Shown here: piece by piece, positions 1 to 6,202 of the stretch
Numbering within the stretch: the stretch's first letter is position 1
Layout of the letters: each line of letters starts with the position of its first letter
Assembly: GCA_023135745.1 (NCBI GenBank)
Contig: JAGLSM010000022.1
Coordinates: forward strand, 1-11,798
DNA length: 11,798 nucleotides
Origin: Spirochaetota bacterium
Lineage (GTDB): Bacteria; Spirochaetota; JAGLSM01
Reading direction: 5' to 3'
Program-made: the position numbers and the translations under genes
The notes under the pieces: generated by a model
The model's database searches: none
Told to the model about the DNA's origin: nothing
The model's input: the letters and a program-made list of their open reading frames with translations, nothing else

Positions 1-1744
1 ATTCGATACCCTGACCGATCCTGTTTGGTCCTCCTCCGAGGATTATGTATTTATCCTTACCTGTTTCTTTTGTTTCATTTTCTTCTTCAAAAGTTGAATA
101 ATAATATGGTGTCATAGCCTCGAATTCAGCGGCGCATGTATCCACTAGTTTGTATACGGGATTGATATTATATTTATTTCTAAGTTTGAAGATTTCATTA
201 ATACTGATTCCAAGAAGATCCGCAATTCTTGCGTCAGCAAATCCCATCATTTTCGCTTCTTTGAGAATTTCCTTTGATAGAGAGCCTTTAGATGATTGAA
301 TTATGGTTTCAAAATCAAAAATTTCTTTTAGCTGAGCAATGAACCAGGGATCTATCTTTGTTATATTGCATATTTCTTCATTGCTCATGTCAAGGTCTAT
401 CGCGTCGTAAATCGCAAAGAGTCTTGAATAATGCGCGTTTCTCAGGATTGTTTCTGTTTTCTGGCGGAGTTTTTCTTTATCGTCGAATTCACCTTTTTTG
501 CGCTTTTTTATACGGGAAATAAAACCGTTTCGGCCTGTTTCGAGACCGCGGATTGCTTTTTGAAGAGCTTCTTTGAATGTTCGGCCAATACCCATTGTTT
601 CACCAACGCTTTTCATTTGTATATTAAGCTCGGGTTTGGTATTCCTGAATTTTTCAAATGCGAATCTGGGTATTTTTACAATGCAGTAATCCAGTGTTGG
701 TTCAAATGATGCCGGTGTTTTTCTTGTAATGTCATTGGGAATTTCATCAAGTCTGTAGCCTACTGCAAGTTTTGCAGCAATTTTAGCAATTGGAAAACCG
801 GTCGCCTTGGAAGCAAGCGCGCTTGATCTGGAAACACGGGGATTCATTTCAATTACTGCGAGTTGGCCGGTCTCAGGATCCTTTGCGAACTGAATATTTG
901 ATCCACCTGTATCAACTCCTATTTCACGGATTATTTTAATTGCAAGGTCTCTCATTTCCTGGTATTCACGGTTAGTCAGGGTTTGTGCCGGCGCAACGGT
1001 AATGGAATCACCGGTATGTATACCCATTGGGTCAAAATTTTCAATTGAACAAATGATCACAACATTATCTGCTGTATCACGCATCACTTCTAATTCAAAT
1101 TCTTTCCAACCCAGTATGGACTTTTCAACGAGAATTTCTGTAGTTGGAGACTGTTCCAGACCAATCTCAGCCATTGTTTTGAATTCGTCAAGATTGTATG
1201 CAATGCTTCCGCCGGTACCGCCCATTGTAAATGAAGGTCTTATGATTGCCGGAAATCCGATGTCTGTGACAAGTGACATGGCATCTTCAAGAGAATACGC
1301 GAAACCGCTTTTTGGGAGAGGTGCTCCGATGTTCTGCATGGCTTTTTTAAACAGGCTTCTGTCTTCGGCTTTTTTGATTGCATCGAGGTTAGCACCTATC
1401 ATCTCTACACCATATTTTTTCAGGACACCTTTTTCTGCAAGATTAACGGCGACATTCAGGGCTGTCTGACCGCCTAAGGTCGGGAGTATGCAATCCGGTC
1501 TTTCTTTCTCGATTATCATCTCAACTATTTCCGGATATACCGGTTCAATGTATGTTCTGTCCGCCATCTCAGGATCAGTCATAATTGTAGCAGGATTTGA
1601 ATTTACGAGAATTACCCGATAGCCTTCTTCTTTAAGTGCTTTGCATGCTTGAGAACCAGAATAATCGAATTCGCATGCCTGGCCAATTACAATTGGTCCG
1701 GCACCGATCAGTAGTATTGATTTTATGTCTTTTCTTTTTGGCAT
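1..1744 (-). CDS. carB: Carbamoyl-phosphate synthase large subunit, N-terminal 581 residues (partial, runs off left edge)
   Basis: Translating the minus strand from the ATG at 1744 gives 581 uninterrupted residues that read as CarB throughout. CarB uses ammonia from the CarA glutaminase plus bicarbonate and two ATP to make carbamoyl phosphate for pyrimidine and arginine synthesis in the cytoplasm. Visible landmarks are the N-terminal [20 protein letters not shown] (residues 11-30), the ATP-grasp stretch SFTMGGTGG (171-179), and metal/ATP residues Q285, E299 and N301 in NIQFAKDP and [20 protein letters not shown]. The oligomerisation domain runs from about 403 to 553, and [19 protein letters not shown] leads into the second half, which begins [12 protein letters not shown] at the window edge. 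Family proteins are about 1,070 residues, so roughly 490 are missing because of the cut, not a mutation. The Shine-Dalgarno before the ATG is weak. carA is not immediately upstream; the neighbour is a divergent signalling gene. Confidence 0.97.
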   Translation of the reverse strand, partial: MPKRKDIKSILLIGAGPIVIGQACEFDYSGSQACKALKEEGYRVILVNSNPATIMTDPEMADRTYIEPVYPEIVEMIIEKERPDCILPTLGGQTALNVAVNLAEKGVLKKYGVEMIGANLDAIKKAEDRSLFKKAMQNIGAPLPKSGFAYSLEDAMSLVTDIGFPAIIRPSFTMGGTGGSIAYNLDEFKTMAEIGLEQSPTTEILVEKSILGWKEFELEVMRDTADNVVIICSIENFDPMGIHTGDSITVAPAQTLTNREYQEMRDLAIKIIREIGVDTGGSNIQFAKDPETGQLAVIEMNPRVSRSSALASKATGFPIAKIAAKLAVGYRLDEIPNDITRKTPASFEPTLDYCIVKIPRFAFEKFRNTKPELNIQMKSVGETMGIGRTFKEALQKAIRGLETGRNGFISRIKKRKKGEFDDKEKLRQKTETILRNAHYSRLFAIYDAIDLDMSNEEICNITKIDPWFIAQLKEIFDFETIIQSSKGSLSKEILKEAKMMGFADARIADLLGISINEIFKLRNKYNINPVYKLVDTCAAEFEAMTPYYYSTFEEENETKETGKDKYIILGGGPNRIGQGIE

Positions 1745-1779
1745 TTTTATGACTTGACTTTTTTTTTGTAATCGCAGAA

Positions 1780-1808
1780 AATATATTGACTTAAAGACTA
1801 ACAAACAA
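1780..1808 (-). promoter_or_regulatory. Candidate sigma-70-type promoter for carB
   Basis: On the minus strand a -35 box TTGTTT (1808-1803) is separated by 17 bases from a -10 box TATATT (1785-1780). Transcription would start near 1773, leaving a leader of about 29 bases before the carB ATG at 1744. The leader contains a run of nine A and no visible attenuator hairpin. This is a consensus match by eye only. Confidence 0.45.
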
Positions 1809-1811
1809 ATT

Positions 1812-1841
1812 TTTATTTAAGTTTTTGGGTTTAAATATACT
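1812..1841 (+). promoter_or_regulatory. Weak candidate promoter for the receiver/ATPase gene
   Basis: A good -10 box TATACT lies at 1836-1841, about 30 bases before the ATG at 1873. The -35 region at 1812-1818 (TTTATTT) is poor, so the promoter is supported mainly by its -10 element and position. It lies back to back with the carB promoter in the 128-base divergent gap 1745-1872. Confidence 0.3.
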
Positions 1842-1872
1842 TTGTTTATCTAAACAGGATTTAAGGGTAGAT

Positions 1873-2814
1873 ATGAAAAAAGAAAAATCAGTCTTTTGTA
1901 TAGAACCGGAATCCATGTACAGAAGGGTATTCGAAAGGATACTTCTCTCAAACGGGTACAAATGCCGTTTTGCGGATATGGACAGGATTGAAGAAGAATG
2001 CGCTTCTTTCTCAGAAGATGTTGTTTTCTTAAATATTGAGCTTAAGAATATGTCCGGATTTGATTTGGTTCCGTTGATTAAAAAAACGAATCCTGAAACT
2101 CATATTGTATTGTTTACAAACAGTAATATGAATGAGTATATAGAAGATATAATTCGGACTAACCAGGCCAATGTGATTTCAAAACCTTTTACTAAAGAAG
2201 AGCTTCTGTTTTTTCTTGATAAGCTTTTTAACAAAGCAAAAGTTTTTGGACTTAAAAATTATTTAAAACCGGGTTCTGTTGTTAAAACATTTTTTTTAAG
2301 CTCTTCAGATCATATTAGAGAATATGTAGGTAAGATTCTTAATATTTCACAGGAATGGGGTTTTAATTTTCATTACGATTTTAAAATTGACCTTGTTATT
2401 CATGAATTACTGGTAAATGCTATTTATCATGCACATGGGTTTGAAGAAGAGAAAAAAACAGGCGTGTCAATTTCTCTTGAAGACAGTAATCATGTTGAAG
2501 TAGGGGTAGGTCATGATGAAAACAGATTTGGGATATCGATTACAGATTTCAAGGGCAATCTTACAAGGAAAAGGATTCTTGAAACAATACTAACACTGGA
2601 AAGTCAAGGTGATGTTGATGAATTACTTGATAAGGGTGTGGATATTAATGAAATTTTCAAGGAACATGGCAGGGGTATAGACCTTGTGCGTAAAAACACC
2701 GGAGAATACTATTTCCTTATTGAAAAGGGAGTGAGAACACAGGTTATATTGATTTTTGACAGATTTTTTGAAAAGGATGATGAATATACATCTTTAAAGA
2801 TTATTGAAATATAG
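1873..2814 (+). CDS. Receiver-like domain fused to RsbW/HATPase-type anti-sigma-like ATPase domain
   Basis: This 313-residue protein has two domains. Residues 5-121 resemble a response-regulator receiver: acidic E11 and E13, a VVFLNIELKNMSGFDL strand-turn at 51-66, T82, and the conserved lysine K104 in ISKPF. The phospho-acceptor position, normally Asp, is Asn54. Residues 138-298 look like a GHKL ATPase of the HATPase_c_2/RsbW type: N-box HELLVNAIYHAH (E178, N182), G1-like ITDFKGN (D225, G228) and G2 HGRGIDLVR (G266, G268). Such domains are known as serine kinases or anti-sigma factors in partner-switching systems. No sigma factor, anti-anti-sigma factor or PP2C phosphatase is visible nearby, so targets are unknown. 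I chose the ATG at 1873 because AAGGGT lies a few bases upstream; an in-frame TTG at 1825 has no such site. It stops 3 bases from the convergent neighbour's stop. Confidence 0.85.
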   Translation: MKKEKSVFCIEPESMYRRVFERILLSNGYKCRFADMDRIEEECASFSEDVVFLNIELKNMSGFDLVPLIKKTNPETHIVLFTNSNMNEYIEDIIRTNQANVISKPFTKEELLFFLDKLFNKAKVFGLKNYLKPGSVVKTFFLSSSDHIREYVGKILNISQEWGFNFHYDFKIDLVIHELLVNAIYHAHGFEEEKKTGVSISLEDSNHVEVGVGHDENRFGISITDFKGNLTRKRILETILTLESQGDVDELLDKGVDINEIFKEHGRGIDLVRKNTGEYYFLIEKGVRTQVILIFDRFFEKDDEYTSLKIIEI

Positions 2815-2817
2815 GTT

Positions 2818-3852
2818 TTATTTGAATACAAGAATATAGAAGATCATAATTATTGCTGCTATAACAATAACTCCACCAAGAGCCAAAAGCCAGTATAGTG
2901 AAAAAGTCGTTTTATCTCCAGTTGGTTCAGTAGGGCTGAGGGAATTACTGAAGCCGGCATCAGCCAGATTCTTCATTTGAGGCTGGCTTGATTTTTTATC
3001 TGTATCAGGATCATATCTTTTTAATTTAACCTGTTCGGATTCAAGAACTTTTCCAAATATACCATCACCTATTTTAACAAGAATAACATACTCATTAAAC
3101 TGGTTGACTTTTACTTTTTCTATTGTCGAGGGAATTGGTATAACTTCATTTTCGTGTGTCGCGTTTAATAGATCAATAAAATATTTTCCCCTGTTTGTTG
3201 AAGGATCTATTTTTACCATGATTTTATCGCCGGGTTGAAGTTCAAAAATTGGAATTCCGGAAACAGGTGCCAGGATAAGATTGATGCCAAGTACCACTGA
3301 ACCATCAGCTATGTCAAAATCAGTTTCTGCTTCCTGCGCGAGAGGTTGTACTTCATTTGGATCAGCTTCGCCTGTATTTTCTTCATCCTTGCCGTGACGG
3401 GCTTCTTTAACCTGATTTACTTCCTCAGAGGTGACCGTTTCCCATACCATATCTATATGTATGTTTCTGTCTCCAAGAGGCTTCATCAGTAAACTAAAGA
3501 GAATATTTTCAACCTTTGAAGCGGCATTTTGTTTTATAAGGGAATAAATTTCATCAGAGCGGTCGCCGCGTAAAGATGTCTCGAGATAGTTTTGAATATC
3601 GTTTGATATACTTGTTGCGAATTCGCCTTTCCATCGGAGTGTGGCAATTTTTTCTTCTACATCGCTCCAATGGTTTTTTGGATCAGTTTCATAAAGAGAG
3701 CTGAAATGTGAAGCCACAACCGAAATGCTTTCAAGGTTTCTTGATTCAGTATCAAGAAACATTAAGAAAATACCAAAGGAATTTGTTTCAATAGCTTTGA
3801 AACGTCCCTTGATTACAATAAATGTGTTTTCTTTTTTAACTTCTTCAGGCAT
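2818..3852 (-). CDS. Unrecognised protein with C-terminal membrane anchor
   Basis: I do not recognise this 344-residue protein. It has no signal peptide. The first ~147 residues form a mixed helical/strand region starting TFIVIKGRFKAIETNSFG. An acidic, polar linker follows (about 148-182). A strand-rich segment at 184-281 includes FELQPGDKIMVKID (203-216) and EYVILVKIGDGIFGKVL (254-270). A Ser/Pro/Thr-rich linker (283-316) leads to one strongly hydrophobic helix at 318-343, almost at the C-terminus. This is a tail-anchor arrangement, so the bulk probably faces the cytoplasm. GDKI-type turns occur in several small beta-barrel folds, but I see no PilZ arginine motif and cannot assign SpoA. The start ATG at 3852 has only a weak GGA upstream. 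It is transcribed divergently from the lol pair from its own promoter and converges tightly on the receiver/ATPase gene. Confidence 0.8.
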   Translation of the reverse strand: MPEEVKKENTFIVIKGRFKAIETNSFGIFLMFLDTESRNLESISVVASHFSSLYETDPKNHWSDVEEKIATLRWKGEFATSISNDIQNYLETSLRGDRSDEIYSLIKQNAASKVENILFSLLMKPLGDRNIHIDMVWETVTSEEVNQVKEARHGKDEENTGEADPNEVQPLAQEAETDFDIADGSVVLGINLILAPVSGIPIFELQPGDKIMVKIDPSTNRGKYFIDLLNATHENEVIPIPSTIEKVKVNQFNEYVILVKIGDGIFGKVLESEQVKLKRYDPDTDKKSSQPQMKNLADAGFSNSLSPTEPTGDKTTFSLYWLLALGGVIVIAAIIMIFYILVFK

Positions 3853-3916
3853 TTTTTATCCGTAAATCTTTTTAAACTACAAGCATGGAATCTATGTACT
3901 GCATATAGTTTCTTCA

Positions 3917-3946
3917 ATAATAAGTTTAGTATTACATAGTTGTCAA
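3917..3946 (-). promoter_or_regulatory. Candidate promoter for the tail-anchored unknown protein
   Basis: On the minus strand a perfect TTGACA -35 (3946-3941) and TATTAT -10 (3922-3917, five of six consensus bases) are separated by 18 bases. Transcription would start near 3910, giving a leader of about 58 bases before the ATG at 3852. It is arranged back to back with the lol promoter. Confidence 0.6.
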
Positions 3947-3963
3947 ATACTTTCGTTTTAATA

Positions 3964-3992
3964 TTGACAGCCTTTATTCTTTTATATAGATT
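3964..3992 (+). promoter_or_regulatory. Candidate promoter for the lolC-lolD pair
   Basis: A perfect TTGACA -35 box lies at 3964-3969, followed by a 17-base spacer and TAGATT (3987-3992, four of six consensus bases). TATAGA at 3985-3990 with a 15-base spacer is an alternative. The start would be near 4000, about 52 bases before the TTG start of the permease. Confidence 0.5.
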
Positions 3993-4037
3993 GAAAACCG
4001 ATACCGTTTAAGCGTCGGCAAATAATTTTCTTGTTAT

Positions 4038-4043
4038 AAGGGA
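4038..4043 (+). promoter_or_regulatory. Ribosome binding site selecting the TTG start of lolC
   Basis: AAGGGA lies 8 bases upstream of TTG at 4052. There is no ATG in frame at a comparable position, so this site supports the non-ATG start and the MKLEFFLSLRYF N-terminus typical of Lol permeases. Confidence 0.6.
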
Positions 4044-4051
4044 AATCTTCT

Positions 4052-5365
4052 TTGAAATTAGAATTTTTTTTAAGTTTGCGTTATTTTATAGCGAAAAAAC
4101 GAAGATCATCAATTTCATTAATTTCTGCAATTTCAATAGCCTGTGTTGCGTTGGCTGTTCTGGTTCTGATAGTTGTATTTTCGGTTTTGAATGGATTTCA
4201 TGCCGACATGAAGAGTAAAATCCTTTCCAAAGAGTCACATGTTGTTTTGATTCCAAGGGTAGACAGGGATCTTAGTAATTATAGAAAAATATGTAAAAAA
4301 ATAAAAAAGATCAATGGGGTTATACTTGCTCTTCCTCATTATGACGGATGGGGTCTTATTAAGTCAAAGATCCGGTCTTTTATGAAAGGCGTCAAAGTAC
4401 GCGGAGTTGTCAATAATCTCTTGAAAGTTGACAGAGATTTCAGCACCGGATTTAAAATGAAATCCGGTAAATTTGACCTTACTAAAAGAGGGCATGTGAT
4501 ACTTGGGGAAACCCTTGCCCAGGAACTGCAGGTTACAACAGGCGATGTAATAAATCTCTATGTACCTCCTAAATTAAACACAGATGATCTTCTAATGCCT
4601 GTTACCCTTGATTATAAGGTTGCCGGAATCTTCTCAGCGGGACATTCAAAATATGATGAGAAGTTTGTCTTTTTATCCCTTAAGGATGCCCAGTTTCTAT
4701 ATGGAGTTAATGATGTAGCTAATACTATAGGTATCAAGCTGCTTGATTACAATAATGCTGAATATTTTAAAAGAAAATTAAGCGGAAAATTCAGATATAA
4801 ATACTTCATCTATACATGGATGGAAATGCAGCGTAATTTATTTCAGGCACTTGTTACAGAGAAAACCCTGATAGGTGTTGTTTTGTTTTTCATTATCGCT
4901 ATGGCGGCTTTTTCTATTGCCGGTACACTTATAATGGTGGTGATGGAAAAGGAACGCGAGATCGGGATATTAAAATCAATAGGACTTACTCCCAAATCAA
5001 TAAAAAGGGTTTTCATTTCCCAGGGTTTTATTGTGGGGATGCTGGGTACTCTTATTGGTTTGATTCTTGGATTAGTTATAGCCTCATCAATGGATACAAT
5101 TCTTCATTTTTTGGAAGACATGGTTAATTTTGCTAATAAATCTTATTACAGTATTTTCAGCGGGATTATTGACGTTCCATATCCTCAGGACTGGAAGCTT
5201 TTCCCCCAGGACGTTTATTATGTGAGCACCTTCCCCGTTAGGATCAATTTTGTAGAGATATTTGTTATTTCTCTTGTATCAGTTATATTGACAACTCTCT
5301 GCGCATTTTTTCCTGCGCGTCAGGCTGCTAAATTAAGAGTAACTGAAGTTTTACATAAGGAATAA
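4052..5365 (+). CDS. lolC: Lipoprotein-releasing ABC transporter permease (LolC/LolE/LolF family)
   Basis: This 437-residue inner-membrane permease should, with LolD, extract mature lipoproteins from the outer leaflet of the inner membrane and pass them to LolA. The N-terminus (FFLSLRYFIAKKRRSSISLISAIS) is typical of the family. One membrane helix (about 22-47) precedes a large periplasmic domain (48-270), followed by three helices at about 273-297, 323-346 and 401-420. The cytoplasmic coupling segment MEKEREIGILKSIG (298-311) is the usual FtsX-type contact with the ATPase. FPQDVYYVSTFPV (384-396) and the C-terminal PARQAAKLRVTEVLHKE are strong Lol permease signatures. Length is close to the roughly 400-residue family norm. 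It starts with TTG preceded by AAGGGA. Only one permease is present next to lolD, so the name could equally be lolE, or lolF if it works as a homodimer. Confidence 0.93.
   Translation: MKLEFFLSLRYFIAKKRRSSISLISAISIACVALAVLVLIVVFSVLNGFHADMKSKILSKESHVVLIPRVDRDLSNYRKICKKIKKINGVILALPHYDGWGLIKSKIRSFMKGVKVRGVVNNLLKVDRDFSTGFKMKSGKFDLTKRGHVILGETLAQELQVTTGDVINLYVPPKLNTDDLLMPVTLDYKVAGIFSAGHSKYDEKFVFLSLKDAQFLYGVNDVANTIGIKLLDYNNAEYFKRKLSGKFRYKYFIYTWMEMQRNLFQALVTEKTLIGVVLFFIIAMAAFSIAGTLIMVVMEKEREIGILKSIGLTPKSIKRVFISQGFIVGMLGTLIGLILGLVIASSMDTILHFLEDMVNFANKSYYSIFSGIIDVPYPQDWKLFPQDVYYVSTFPVRINFVEIFVISLVSVILTTLCAFFPARQAAKLRVTEVLHKE
4445..4468 (+). repeat. Perfect 9-bp inverted repeat inside lolC
   Basis: ACCGGATTT (4445-4453) and AAATCCGGT (4460-4468) are exact reverse complements around a 6-base loop. 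It lies inside the periplasmic-domain coding region (TGFKMKSG) and has no trailing T-run, so it is not a terminator. It may be chance or an mRNA structure. Confidence 0.5.
5357..5361 (+). promoter_or_regulatory. Ribosome binding site for lolD embedded in the end of lolC
   Basis: AAGGA overlaps the last codons of the permease gene and lies 7 bases before TTG at 5369, which itself begins 3 bases after the permease stop. The arrangement suggests translational coupling, and it favours this TTG over the ATG five codons later, which has no good site. Confidence 0.6.
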
Positions 5366-5368
5366 ATT

Positions 5369-6067
5369 TTGAAAAAAGAAAATATGCCGGTATTAGAAGT
5401 AAAGAGTTTGGCAAAATCTTATTCGACAGATGCCGAAACACTTACAGTTCTTAAAGATATATCATTCATTCTTGAGAAAAATCAATCTCTTGCTGTGATA
5501 GGTGAAAGCGGAACAGGGAAGAGCACTCTTCTAAATCTGGTTGGAGGACTTGATTATGTTTCCGGCGGTGAGATTGTGGTTTTTAATAAAAAAATTGAAA
5601 ATATGACAGAAACGCAGCTTGCCGATTTCAGGAATAAAAATATTGGATTTATTTTTCAGTATCATCATCTTCTGCCGGATTTTACCGCGCTTGAAAATGT
5701 AATGCTGCCGTTTTTAATTGGTTCTTTTAACAAACAAGCCGCGGAGGAATCTGCTGCAAAGCTTCTAGGGAGTGTCGGTTTAATTGACAGGTTGAAACAT
5801 AAACCATCACAGCTATCAGGAGGTGAACAGCAGAGGGTGGCAATCGCGCGTTCTTTGATTAACAGACCCGGTCTTGTATTAATGGACGAACCTACAGGCA
5901 ATCTCGATGAAAAGACAAGCGCGGAAGTAATGGATCTTGTCTGGAAGCTTGCCGATGAATTTGATCTTACAGTTGTTCTTGTAAGCCACAACCTTGCTAT
6001 TGCCGCTCAGGCCGATAAGTGTATCCGGCTCTCCAAGGGATCATCAGAGTTTATTCATTTGGACTAA
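5369..6067 (+). CDS. lolD: Lipoprotein-releasing ABC transporter ATPase
   Basis: This 232-residue cytoplasmic ATPase powers the adjacent permease. All ABC motifs are intact: Walker A GESGTGKST (45-53), Q-loop Q97 in FIFQYHHLLPDFTALENV, signature LSGGEQQR (149-156), Walker B LVLMDEP (169-175) with catalytic E174, D-loop NLD, and switch H207 in VSHN. The FQYHHLLPDFTALENVMLP stretch is characteristic of LolD and separates it from MacB and FtsE relatives, although this subgroup of ABC proteins is closely related. Length is normal for LolD (about 230). The start is the TTG at 5369, supported by AAGGA inside the end of lolC; an alternative ATG at 5384 would remove only MKKEN. No second permease gene follows: the next gene is the PEPCK-like protein after a 135-base gap. 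Confidence 0.93.
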   Translation: MKKENMPVLEVKSLAKSYSTDAETLTVLKDISFILEKNQSLAVIGESGTGKSTLLNLVGGLDYVSGGEIVVFNKKIENMTETQLADFRNKNIGFIFQYHHLLPDFTALENVMLPFLIGSFNKQAAEESAAKLLGSVGLIDRLKHKPSQLSGGEQQRVAIARSLINRPGLVLMDEPTGNLDEKTSAEVMDLVWKLADEFDLTVVLVSHNLAIAAQADKCIRLSKGSSEFIHLD

Positions 6068-6136
6068 AAAATAATTCAATCGTATCTTGTTTATTAATTT
6101 TTCGTTATATTTAGGTTTGTTATTGCTCCAGCCATC

Positions 6137-6151
6137 TTAATCTTGGATTAA
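6137..6151 (+). repeat. Short palindrome in the gap between lolD and the PEPCK-like gene
   Basis: TTAATC and GATTAA are perfect 6-base arms around TTG, 52 bases before the ATG at 6203. No T-run follows on either strand, so it does not look like a terminator; an operator is possible. The rest of 6068-6202 shows no clear promoter by eye. Confidence 0.3.
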
Positions 6152-6202
6152 AATGTTATGTTCAGGTGTTAGTTAAACAATAAATATGAAAGTACGGACA
6201 GA

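Noticed and set aside
431..709. 92-residue plus-strand reading frame
   Set aside because: It lies antisense within carB, whose minus-strand translation is unbroken and highly conserved. The plus-strand product is Phe/Cys-rich and resembles nothing.
1002..1469. 155-residue plus-strand reading frame
   Set aside because: It is the antisense shadow of the ATP-grasp region of carB and has no ribosome binding site.
1825..1872. Upstream TTG start extending the receiver protein by 16 residues
   Set aside because: There is no Shine-Dalgarno before this TTG, while the ATG at 1873 has AAGGGT. The receiver fold begins at the latter, and the extension overlaps the likely promoter.
2818..3852. PilZ or SpoA/FliN identity for the tail-anchored protein
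   Set aside because: The LQPGDKIMVKID segment is only loosely similar to SpoA. The PilZ Arg and D-x-S-x-x-G motifs are absent, so I left it unassigned.
5665..5991. 108-residue minus-strand reading frame
   Set aside because: It is antisense to the core of lolD, which carries all ABC motifs.
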